Shown in pieces: positions 1 through 6,871 of a stretch of DNA of 64,000 nt. The stretch covers positions 211,287 through 275,286 of the forward strand of contig NZ_SZPZ01000007.1 in the NCBI RefSeq assembly GCF_005233875.1, given 5' to 3'. Under the pieces are notes generated by a model, which was not told the origin of the DNA, ran no database searches, and saw only the letters and a list, made by a program, of their open reading frames with translations. The first letter of the stretch is position 1, and every line of letters starts with the position of its first letter. Source of the DNA: Kribbella jiaozuonensis. GTDB taxonomy: Bacteria; Actinomycetota; Actinomycetes; Propionibacteriales; Kribbellaceae. A program made the translations under genes and the position numbers.

Positions 1-1155
1 GCCCCTTTCGCCGCCTGGGCCCCGGGCAGCCCCCCACACCCCCCGGCGGGGGCGGGCACCGCCGCCCCCGGCGGGGAGGAGGAGATGGGCACCGCGCAGC
101 AGGCGGGAGCGCGGGCTGACGACCAGGCGGGTGGGCGGGCTGACGACCAGGCGGTGGTTGATGCTCGGGGGCGGTGGTTGCTGCCGGGGTTTGTGGATAC
201 GCATTGTCATGGGGGTGGTGGGGCGGCGCTGTACTCCGGTGAGGTGGCGGATGTCCTGCGGGCGGCTCGTAGTCATCTTGAGCATGGGACGACGAGTCTG
301 GTTGCGTCGGTGGCGACGATGCGGCTGGATCGGATGGTTCGAGCTGCGGAGGCGATTGCCGAGGCGGGTGCGCCGAACATCCGCGGGATTCACCTGGAAG
401 GGCCGTTTCTGTCGCAGCGGCGGCGTGGGGCACAGACGGCGGACGCCTTGCTTGAGCCTGATGAGGAGGTGTTTGAAGAGCTGATCGCGGCGGCTGGTGG
501 GCTGGCGGTGAGTATGACGATTGCGCCTGAGTTGCCGGGGGCGGTCGAGTTGATCGAGCGGCATCGGGACGAGATCACGTTCGCCGTCGGGCATACCGAT
601 GATGACGGGACCTGGACGCGGCGGGCGTTCGATGCCGGTGCGCGGACCGCGACGCATCTGTTCAACGCGATGCCGCCGATGACGCACCGGCAGCCAGGTC
701 CGGTCGGGGCTGCACTCACGGATGACCGGGTCGCCTGTGAACTGATTGCCGACGGCATCCACCTGTCACCCGAGGCCCTGATCGTCGCGACCCGCACCGC
801 CGGCCTCGACCGGGCCATGCTCGTCACCGACGCAATGGCAGCGACCGGTCTCGGCGACGGTGACTACTCGTACGCCGACCGCCACGTCCACGTCCACGAC
901 GGCATCGCCACGCTGCGCGGCACCGACACGCTCGCCGGTTCGGTCCACTTCCTCGCCGACGCGCTGGCAACCGCCGTACGCGTCCTCAAGCTCACCGTCC
1001 CCGAAGCCGCCCAACTGGTAGCGACCAACGCAGCTCGCCACTACGGCTGGCACGACCGCGGCACGCTTGCCGTCGGCAACATCGCCGACCTGGTCCTGCT
1101 CTCGCAAGACCTCACCGTAGAAGCCGTCTACCTGGGCGGTACCCAGGTCAGCTGA
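1..1155 (+). CDS. nagA: N-acetylglucosamine-6-phosphate deacetylase, 5' end outside window
   Basis: Removes the acetyl group from GlcNAc-6-phosphate in amino-sugar catabolism. The amidohydrolase core is clear: PGFVDTHCHGG metal site, HLEGPF, GHTDDDG, THLFNAMPPM and LVTDAMAATG follow in order. The frame is open back to base 1. The first ATG (85) would leave out the N-terminal beta-strands that precede the barrel in this family, so I think the true start is upstream of the window. The linker before the barrel is low complexity and holds an in-frame 24-bp direct repeat (111-130 and 135-154, giving RADDQAGG-type repeats). Codon use switches from G/T-ending to C-ending near base 720. The stop overlaps the convergent ACT-like gene by 8 bp. 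Confidence 0.93.
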   Translation, partial: APFAAWAPGSPPHPPAGAGTAAPGGEEEMGTAQQAGARADDQAGGRADDQAVVDARGRWLLPGFVDTHCHGGGGAALYSGEVADVLRAARSHLEHGTTSLVASVATMRLDRMVRAAEAIAEAGAPNIRGIHLEGPFLSQRRRGAQTADALLEPDEEVFEELIAAAGGLAVSMTIAPELPGAVELIERHRDEITFAVGHTDDDGTWTRRAFDAGARTATHLFNAMPPMTHRQPGPVGAALTDDRVACELIADGIHLSPEALIVATRTAGLDRAMLVTDAMAATGLGDGDYSYADRHVHVHDGIATLRGTDTLAGSVHFLADALATAVRVLKLTVPEAAQLVATNAARHYGWHDRGTLAVGNIADLVLLSQDLTVEAVYLGGTQVS

Positions 1156-1384
1156 CCGACACCTCGAGCACACCGATCACCTTCTCCAGCCGCGCCGCCA
1201 CCCGCCCGGCGTCAAACCCATTGCCCTCGACAACGATCCGCAGCTCGCCGCGGTCCAGCGACAGCTCGAGCTCACGGACGTCGTACGGATTCAGCAGTAC
1301 GGCGATCCGCGCCAGCATGCCGCCGGTCTCAACAACCTCGGCCGTGAAGACCGTCATCGTTCGCTCGACCGCGAGCAGACTCAT
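1148..1384 (-). CDS. ACT-like mini-protein coupled to cimA
   Basis: A 78-residue protein starting MSLLAVERTM. The pattern TAEVVETGGMLARIAVLL followed by beta-strand/helix alternation and a VIGVLEVSVS end resembles the ACT fold of acetolactate synthase small subunits, but it is a single short domain and the match is by eye. Its ATG overlaps the cimA stop as ATGA, so translation is probably coupled. Placed directly after a citramalate synthase, it could be an amino-acid-sensing accessory or a degenerate regulatory subunit for a branched-chain enzyme. That role is inference. It converges with nagA, with an 8-bp overlap. Confidence 0.75.
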   Translation of the reverse strand: MSLLAVERTMTVFTAEVVETGGMLARIAVLLNPYDVRELELSLDRGELRIVVEGNGFDAGRVAARLEKVIGVLEVSVS

Positions 1385-2970
1385 CGTCCGACCTCCTTGT
1401 GGCGCAGCAGACCGAACGTGACCCCGTCGACCAGCGCCTCCCACGACGCCTCGACGATGTTGTGACCGACCCCGACCGTCACCCACGAGCCCTCGCCGTC
1501 CGCGGTCTCGATCAGAACTCTGATAACGGCGTCGGTGCCATGGCCCGAGTCGAGGATGCGGACCTTGTAGTCGACCAGCTCGAACTTGTTCACCACCGGG
1601 TACGCGCGCTCGATCGCCGTCCGCAGCGCGTGGTCGAGCGCGTTCACCGGACCGTTGCCCTCCCCCGTCACGATCTCCCGCTCGCCGCCCGCGACCAGCT
1701 TCACCGTCGACTCGGACACCGCCTCGCCGTCGGCGCGGGACTCGGTGATCACCCGCCACGACTCGACGTCGAAGAACGAGGCCCGCTTCCCGGTGACCTC
1801 CTCGGTCAGCAGCAGCGAGAACGACGCGTCCGCGGCCTCGAACGTGTACCCGCGCGACTCCATCTCCTTCACCCGCTCAGTCACCCGCGTGACCACATCG
1901 CGGTCGTTCCCGAGGTCGAACCCGAGCTCGCGGCCCTTCAGCTCCACACTCGCCCGCCCGGCCATCTCCGACACCAGCATCCGCATGTCGTTCCCGACCA
2001 GCGCCGGATCCGTGTGCTGGTAGAGATCCGGGTCCACCTTGATCGCGCTGGCGTGCAGGCCCGCCTTGTGGGCGAACGCGGACAGGCCCACGTACGGCTG
2101 CCGGGTCGACGGCGGCACGTTCGTGACTTCGGCGATCGCGTGGGCGATCCGGAACGACTCGGCCAGGTTCCCCGGCGGGAGCAGTTCGTGCTCGCGCTTC
2201 AGTTCGAGGTTGGCGACGATCGCGAGCAGGTCGGCGTTACCGGTGCGCTCGCCGTACCCGTTGATCGTGCCCTGGACGTGCGTGACGCCGGCCTCGACGG
2301 CGGCGATCGAGTTCGCCACCGCGCAGCCGGCGTCGTTGTGACAGTGGATGCCGAGCCGGGCCCCGGTGGAATCGAGGACATCCCGTACGACGTCCTGCAG
2401 CTCCCGCGGCAAGGTCCCGCCGTTGGTGTCGCAGAGCGCGACCACATCGGCGCCGGCCTCGACGGCTACCCGTACGACTTCCAGCGCGTACGCGCGGTTC
2501 GCGCGGTACCCGTCGAAGAAGTGCTCGGTGTCGAGGAAGACCCGCTGACCGTGTTCATGCAGATGCTTCACGGTGTCGGCGACCATGCGCAGGTTCTCGT
2601 CGAGCGTCGTCCGCAGCGCGCGCTCGACGTGCGCATCGTGGCTCTTGGCAACGAGTGTGACGACGCCGGCGCCAGAGTCGCGCAGGGCGGCGACCTGCGG
2701 GTCGTCGGCGGCCGCGGTCTCCGGCTTGCGGGTCGCGCCGAAGGCCGCGAACGTCGCGTTCTTCAGGTGCAGCTCGGTCCGTGCGCGCTCGAAGAACTCG
2801 GTGTCCTTGGGCACCGCACCCGGCCAGCCGCCCTCGATGAAGCCGACCCCAAGCTCGTCCAGGTACTGCGCGATGGCGATCTTGTCGGCCACGGACAGCG
2901 CCAGCCCCTCCTGCTGCGCGCCATCGCGAAGAGTCGTGTCGTAGACGTGGAAATCGTCCGAGATGCTCAT
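1381..2970 (-). CDS. cimA: citramalate synthase / 2-isopropylmalate synthase-like enzyme
   Basis: 529 residues. It condenses pyruvate and acetyl-CoA to citramalate, the threonine-independent entry to isoleucine. The N-terminal HMGL-like TIM barrel has the YDTTLRDGAQQEG active-site loop (residues ~8-20), FLDTEHFFDGY, HCHNDAGCAVAN and GTINGYGERTGN. The C-terminal half has the LeuA-type allosteric dimer domain (about residues 390-529). This arrangement is typical of the CimA branch rather than of LeuA. I chose the ATG at 2970, where the family-like MSISDDFHVYDTTLRDG begins. Codons upstream belong to the attenuator leader. A leader peptide with tandem Ile codons upstream supports an isoleucine role. 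It is translationally coupled to the downstream ACT-like gene. Confidence 0.93.
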   Translation of the reverse strand: MSISDDFHVYDTTLRDGAQQEGLALSVADKIAIAQYLDELGVGFIEGGWPGAVPKDTEFFERARTELHLKNATFAAFGATRKPETAAADDPQVAALRDSGAGVVTLVAKSHDAHVERALRTTLDENLRMVADTVKHLHEHGQRVFLDTEHFFDGYRANRAYALEVVRVAVEAGADVVALCDTNGGTLPRELQDVVRDVLDSTGARLGIHCHNDAGCAVANSIAAVEAGVTHVQGTINGYGERTGNADLLAIVANLELKREHELLPPGNLAESFRIAHAIAEVTNVPPSTRQPYVGLSAFAHKAGLHASAIKVDPDLYQHTDPALVGNDMRMLVSEMAGRASVELKGRELGFDLGNDRDVVTRVTERVKEMESRGYTFEAADASFSLLLTEEVTGKRASFFDVESWRVITESRADGEAVSESTVKLVAGGEREIVTGEGNGPVNALDHALRTAIERAYPVVNKFELVDYKVRILDSGHGTDAVIRVLIETADGEGSWVTVGVGHNIVEASWEALVDGVTFGLLRHKEVGR

Positions 2971-3017
2971 AGGGGGCCGGCCTTCCGAGGGGGTGTCGCA
3001 CTCTTTGGGGGGCAAAC

Positions 3018-3077
3018 AAAAAACCTCCCGCAAGGTGCGAGAGGTCTGCGCGCTCAGGTACAGCTTGCTGAGCGCGC
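3018..3077 (-). promoter_or_regulatory. transcription attenuator upstream of cimA
   Basis: Read on the minus strand, a perfect 10-bp hairpin (arms 3077-3068 and 3057-3048, CTGAGCGCGC type) starts right after the leader-peptide stop. It is followed by a terminator hairpin (3045-3023, ACCTC..GAGGT arms) and a run of six T (3023-3018). The cimA start lies about 50 bases further on. This leader-peptide, hairpin, terminator layout is that of ribosome-dependent attenuation. I could not derive a clean antiterminator pairing by eye. Confidence 0.75.
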
Positions 3078-3107
3078 CTAGGGAATAATGCCCTGGTAGT
3101 TCTTCAT
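3078..3107 (-). CDS. cimA leader peptide MKNYQGIIP
   Basis: A nine-codon frame (ATG to TAG) immediately before the attenuator hairpin. It has two consecutive Ile codons, both ATT, next to the stop; ATT is uncommon in this GC-rich genome, where ATC dominates. Isoleucine is the end product of the CimA route, so stalling at these codons when Ile-tRNA is short would be the expected control signal. No clear Shine-Dalgarno sequence precedes it. It may be translated from a leaderless or near-leaderless transcript, but I see no convincing -10 box. Confidence 0.65.
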   Translation of the reverse strand: MKNYQGIIP

Positions 3108-3195
3108 GACGTTTTGCAGTCTGCCACACAATGTCCGAACGGTGGCGTCACTGTCTCGCATCACGAACATTCAGTACTCCGGCCCGTACTGGAGT

Positions 3196-3594
3196 TCAGG
3201 CGGTAAGCGACCAACCGGGATCATCCCAGGCTGTATAGAAGTCTTCGCGTGACAAAGGCCGCAATGCCCACTCCTCGCGGTCCAGTGCCTGGTCGGTGAG
3301 CATGCCCTCGTCGTCCTCGAGCCGCTGCCACCAGTACCGGGTGACCTCGCCGTCCTCGCCCGAGCCGAGCTGGCGGATCACGACCCACTCGCGCTCGTGC
3401 CAGACCGCCTCGTACAGCCAGTCGGTCCCGTGGTCGTCGACGACCGCGCCGTACGTCCGCGGCGCCGTACCCCGGTCAAGATCCCGGATCAGCTCGACGG
3501 TCGACCGGATCGCCGCCGACGTCTCGTCCGACCATCCCCGACGCTCGGCCAGCTCGACGTAGTAGCCCTCGACCTCATCCGGAAACCCGCTCAT
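3196..3594 (-). CDS. hypothetical protein, 132 residues
   Basis: Not recognised. It starts MSGFPDEVEGYYVELAERRG and is acidic and Trp-rich, with VVDDHGTDWLYEAVWHEREW and RYWWQRLEDDEG. It has no signal peptide or membrane segment, so it is probably a small cytosolic protein. The start at 3594 was chosen because the frame upstream runs into the ilvE terminator and the sequence from this ATG is compositionally uniform. It lies between the ilvE terminator and the cimA leader on the same strand, and seems to be a separate unit. Confidence 0.7.
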   Translation of the reverse strand: MSGFPDEVEGYYVELAERRGWSDETSAAIRSTVELIRDLDRGTAPRTYGAVVDDHGTDWLYEAVWHEREWVVIRQLGSGEDGEVTRYWWQRLEDDEGMLTDQALDREEWALRPLSREDFYTAWDDPGWSLTA

Positions 3595-3679
3595 GCCGCC
3601 CGACCCTACCGAACCGACGTTGCCGGCAGCGACCACCGGTCCACGCAGCAGACCTGAGAAGATGCTGTGAAAACAGCAG

Positions 3680-3705
3680 TGGCCCGGCACCGTTGCGCCG
3701 GGCCA
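3680..3705 (-). terminator. terminator of ilvE
   Basis: A perfect 9-bp inverted repeat, TGGCCCGGC and GCCGGGCCA, with an 8-base loop, 15 bases after the ilvE stop. On the minus strand it is followed by a short TTTT stretch within ten bases. Confidence 0.7.
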
Positions 3706-3719
3706 CCAACTGGAAGAAC

Positions 3720-4802
3720 TCAGACGATGCGGGTCATCCAGCCGTGCGGGTCGGCGGCGCGACCGTACTGGACGTCCAGCAGGGCGCTGCGGACGGCGGC
3801 AGTAACAGGGCCGCCGTTGCCGTCGCCGATCTGGGACTCGCCGTCCTTCCACTTGAGCGAGGCGACCGGGGTGACGACCGCGGCGGTGCCGCAGGCGAAC
3901 ACCTCCTTGACCTTGCCGGAGGCCGCGCCTTCGCGCCACTCGTCGACCGAGATCTTGCGCTCGGTGACGGTGTAGCCGAGGTCGGTGACCAGCTTCAGGA
4001 TCGAGTCCCGGGTGACGCCCTCGAGGATCGTGCCGGACAGCTCCGGGGTGACGACCGTGTTGTCGTCGAGGACGAAGTACAGGTTCATCCCGCCGAGCTC
4101 CTCGACCCACTTCTTCTCGACCGCGTCGAGGAACGCGACCTGGTCGCAGCCCTCCTCGATCGCCTCGGCCTGCGCGAGCAGCGAGGAGGCGTAGTTGCCG
4201 CCGGTCTTCGCCGCGCCGGTGCCGCCGGGGGCCGCCCGGGTGTACTCCTCGCTCAGCCAGATCCGGACCGGCTTCACGCCCTTGGCGAAGTACGAGCCGG
4301 CCGGTGACGCGATCAGGCAGTACGTCACGTGACTGGACGGGCGTACGCCGAGGAACGGGTCGGAGCCGAACATGAACGGGCGCAGGTACAGCGAGGTCTC
4401 ACCGCCGCCCGGTACCCAGGCCTTGTCGAGCTCGACCAGCGTGTGCAGCGACTCGAGGAAGACCTCGGTCGGCAGCTCCGGCAGCGCGAGGCGCTGCGCG
4501 GACCGCTGGAACCGGGTCGCATTGGCCTCGGGCCGGAACAGGTGGATCGAGTCGTCGGGATGCCGGTAGGCCTTCATCCCTTCGAAGATCGTCTGGGCGT
4601 AGTGGAACACCGCGGTCGCGGGAGACAGCTCCAGCGGTCCGAAGGCGGTGATCCGCGCGTCGTGCCAGCCCTTCTCGGCCGTCCAGGTGGCGATCGCCAT
4701 GTGGTCGGAGAAGTACTGCCCGAATCCCGGGTTCGCCAGGATCTGGGCGCGCTGGTCGTCGCTGGCCGGTGTGGTGGTTGGCTCAACGGTGAACTCGCTC
4801 AT
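3720..4802 (-). CDS. ilvE: branched-chain amino acid aminotransferase
   Basis: 360 residues. A PLP enzyme that makes the last step of Val, Leu and Ile synthesis and the first of their breakdown. Fold-type IV class II features are present: FHYAQTIFEGMKAYR, YLRPFMFGSD, and the PLP-lysine motif AAKTGGNYAS (Lys199), then EELGGMNLYFV and LSGTILEGVTRDS. Length fits the family. The ATG at 4802 begins MSEFTVEPTT. It lies 56 bp downstream of leuB on the same strand, so the two probably form one transcript that ends at the terminator at 3680-3705. Confidence 0.96.
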   Translation of the reverse strand: MSEFTVEPTTTPASDDQRAQILANPGFGQYFSDHMAIATWTAEKGWHDARITAFGPLELSPATAVFHYAQTIFEGMKAYRHPDDSIHLFRPEANATRFQRSAQRLALPELPTEVFLESLHTLVELDKAWVPGGGETSLYLRPFMFGSDPFLGVRPSSHVTYCLIASPAGSYFAKGVKPVRIWLSEEYTRAAPGGTGAAKTGGNYASSLLAQAEAIEEGCDQVAFLDAVEKKWVEELGGMNLYFVLDDNTVVTPELSGTILEGVTRDSILKLVTDLGYTVTERKISVDEWREGAASGKVKEVFACGTAAVVTPVASLKWKDGESQIGDGNGGPVTAAVRSALLDVQYGRAADPHGWMTRIV

Positions 4803-4858
4803 AGCCGCACCGTACCTCTCGACCAACTGGTCATGCGAGCGTCGTGCGCGGGCACCGG

Positions 4859-5908
4859 TCAGCCCGCCGCGCGCTTGGCGATGGCGTCGCCGATCTCGGC
4901 GGTGGTCCGGACGGCGCCGGTACGCTCTTCGATGTCCGCGGTGACGGCTGCCTCGATCGCGGCCGCGGCCTCGGTCAGGCCGAGGTGGTCGAGCAGCAGG
5001 GACGCGGAGAGGATGGCCGCGGTCGGGTCGGCCTTCTGCTGGCCGGCGATGTCCGGCGCGGAGCCGTGCACCGGCTCGAACATGCTCGGCGCGGTCCGGT
5101 CCGGGTTGATGTTGCCGCTCGCGGCCAGCCCGATCCCGCCGCTGATCGCAGCCGCCAGGTCGGTGATGATGTCGCCGAACAGGTTGTCGGTGACGATCAC
5201 GTCGAACCGGGCCGGGTCGGTGACCAGGAAGATCGTCGCCGCGTCCACGTGCAGGTAGTCGACGGTGATCTCCGGGAACTCCTCGGCGACCTTGTCGACG
5301 GTTCGCTTCCACAGGTGACCGGCGTACACGAGCACGTTGTTCTTGTGCACCAGCGTCAGCTTCTTGCGCGGCCGCGCCTGTGCGCGGGCGAACGCGTCGC
5401 GGACGACCCGCTCGACGCCGTACGCCGTGTTGACCGACACCTCGGTGGCGATCTCGGCCGGCGTACCGACCCGGAGCGCGCCGCCGTTGCCGACGTACGG
5501 ACCCTCGGTGCCTTCGCGGACGACGACGAAGTCGACCTCACCCGGGTTCGCCAGCGGGGAACCGACCGACGGATAGATCTTCGACGGCCGCAGGTTCACG
5601 TAGTGGTCGAGGGTGAAGCGGAGCTTGAGCAGCAGACCACGCTCGAGTACGCCGGACGGGACGCTCGGGTCGCCGACCGCGCCGAGCAGGATCGCGTCGT
5701 GCTTGCGAATCTCCTCCAGCTCGGCGTCCGGCAGCGTCTCACCGGTGGCATGCCAGCGCCTCGCGCCGAGGTCGTACTCGGTCCGCTCGAACGTCACGCC
5801 GTGCTGTGCGGCTACCGCGTCGAGGACCTTGAGCGCCTCGGTGGTGACCTCCGGTCCGATCCCGTCACCGGGAACGACGGCCAGCGTGAAGTTCTTGTTC
5901 TCGCTCAC
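4859..5908 (-). CDS. leuB: 3-isopropylmalate dehydrogenase
   Basis: 349 residues. NAD-dependent oxidative decarboxylation of 3-isopropylmalate in leucine synthesis. It begins LAVVPGDGIGPEVT and has the substrate loop of the short actinobacterial type (LLKLRFTLDHYVNLRPSKIY), VVREGTEGPYVGNGG, the metal site TDNLFGDIITDLAAAISGG and FEPVHGSAPDIAGQ. Translation starts at a GTG that overlaps the stop of the 51-residue gene upstream (GTGA), so expression is probably coupled to that gene. Confidence 0.96.
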   Translation of the reverse strand: MSENKNFTLAVVPGDGIGPEVTTEALKVLDAVAAQHGVTFERTEYDLGARRWHATGETLPDAELEEIRKHDAILLGAVGDPSVPSGVLERGLLLKLRFTLDHYVNLRPSKIYPSVGSPLANPGEVDFVVVREGTEGPYVGNGGALRVGTPAEIATEVSVNTAYGVERVVRDAFARAQARPRKKLTLVHKNNVLVYAGHLWKRTVDKVAEEFPEITVDYLHVDAATIFLVTDPARFDVIVTDNLFGDIITDLAAAISGGIGLAASGNINPDRTAPSMFEPVHGSAPDIAGQQKADPTAAILSASLLLDHLGLTEAAAAIEAAVTADIEERTGAVRTTAEIGDAIAKRAAG

Positions 5909-6060
5909 TTCTTGGGTTCTCCCCCATTGTCACGGCGGTTCATGGCCTCTTGGACAGCCTTGACCTCGTCACTGGCCGGGCGGACGGTACGGCGACGGCG
6001 CGCCGCCTTCCGCTCCCGGGCGTCGATCGCGGGCCAGTTGGCTGGATACATGTCGTACAT
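5905..6060 (-). CDS. 51-residue basic protein upstream of and overlapping leuB
   Basis: A small frame from ATG 6060 with a strong Shine-Dalgarno (GGAAGGAG, 5 bases before the start) and a stop that overlaps the leuB GTG. The product starts MYDMYPANWPAIDARERK, contains an arginine cluster (ARRRRTVRP) and ends in a charged tail. It has no membrane segment. The good ribosome site and the GTGA overlap argue that it is really translated and sets leuB translation. No family is recognised. Its job could be only coupling, or a nucleic-acid or partner-binding peptide. Confidence 0.7.
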   Translation of the reverse strand: MYDMYPANWPAIDARERKAARRRRTVRPASDEVKAVQEAMNRRDNGGEPKK

Positions 6061-6206
6061 GCTGCTCCTTCCCAATATGTCGTGGGCGGCAGGATGCGCA
6101 CGAATTTACTCGCACGTCCGACTAATTCGCCACTATGCGGGCAGCCTGTCCCGAAATGTGAGATCCCAGTGCTGGTCCTGGACCAGACCTGTGCAACTCT
6201 CAGCCG
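6061..6206. other. divergent intergenic region
   Basis: 146 bases between the leuB-side unit and a plus-strand methyltransferase. It is AT-richer than its surroundings in the middle (around 6100-6140) and so probably carries both promoters. I cannot name the hexamers with confidence. Confidence 0.4.
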
Positions 6207-6773
6207 GTGAGTGCTCCTCCAGAACTGCCGCCGCTGGTATCGGCGGCCCTCAGCCTGTCCGGCCGGCGCGGATTCGTCAGCTCGACCCGCAACGAGACCG
6301 GCCGGCTGCTCGCCACGCTCGCCGCGTCCAAGACCGGCCTGCTCGGTGAGCTAGGGACAGGCTGCGGCGTCGGCTCGGCCTGGCTGCGCAGCGGCGCCGG
6401 GGAGTCGACGAACATCGTCACCGCGGAGAGCGATCCGCAGTTGGCGCAGGTGGTCGCGGAGCTGTTCGCCGCCGACGAGCGGATCGAGGTCGTCTCGGCG
6501 GACTGGACCGCGCTGATCGAGCGCGGACCGTTCGCGCTGCTGTTCGTGGACGCGCGCGAGGCGAAGCTGTCGGCCCGCGACATCATCGCGGACGTAGTCG
6601 AGCCCGGCGGCTTCGTCGTACTGGACGACTTCACGCCGTCGGCGGTCTGGCCGCCGATGTACGAGGGCCGCGTCGACACGCTCCGGCAGGAGTGGCTGAT
6701 GGACAAGCGCTTCACCACCGTCGAGGTGATGGTCGCGCCGGACGCCGCCGTACTGCTGGCGACCCGCCACTAG
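6207..6773 (+). CDS. SAM-dependent O-methyltransferase-like protein
   Basis: 188 residues from a GTG start. It has a class I Rossmann methyltransferase core: GELGTGCGVGSAW as motif I (about residues 46-58), an acidic motif (TAESDPQ), LLFVDAREAK in the position of the O-methyltransferase aspartate, and VEPGGFVVLDDFTPS. The general shape is that of small catechol-type O-methyltransferases, but the substrate cannot be told. It is transcribed alone and diverges from the leuB unit. A strong shared terminator separates it from serA. Confidence 0.8.
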   Translation: MSAPPELPPLVSAALSLSGRRGFVSSTRNETGRLLATLAASKTGLLGELGTGCGVGSAWLRSGAGESTNIVTAESDPQLAQVVAELFAADERIEVVSADWTALIERGPFALLFVDAREAKLSARDIIADVVEPGGFVVLDDFTPSAVWPPMYEGRVDTLRQEWLMDKRFTTVEVMVAPDAAVLLATRH

Positions 6774-6782
6774 AACTGAAGC

Positions 6783-6808
6783 GGGCCCGGGCTATTGAGC
6801 CCGGGCCC
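6783..6808. terminator. bidirectional terminator between methyltransferase and serA
   Basis: An 11-bp perfect inverted repeat (GGGCCCGGGCT / AGCCCGGGCCC) with an ATTG loop between two convergent genes. It lies 9 bases after the methyltransferase stop. Confidence 0.8.
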
Positions 6809-6871
6809 TTGCCGGCCGCCATGCGCCTGCGGGCGGCTGGCCGCCTCCAGTAAATCAGTCGTTCGTGTGAC

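Noticed and set aside
1399..3081. 560-codon open frame on the plus strand over cimA
   Set aside because: It is antisense to a clear HMGL-fold gene, has no recognisable family, and arises from GC-rich codon bias.
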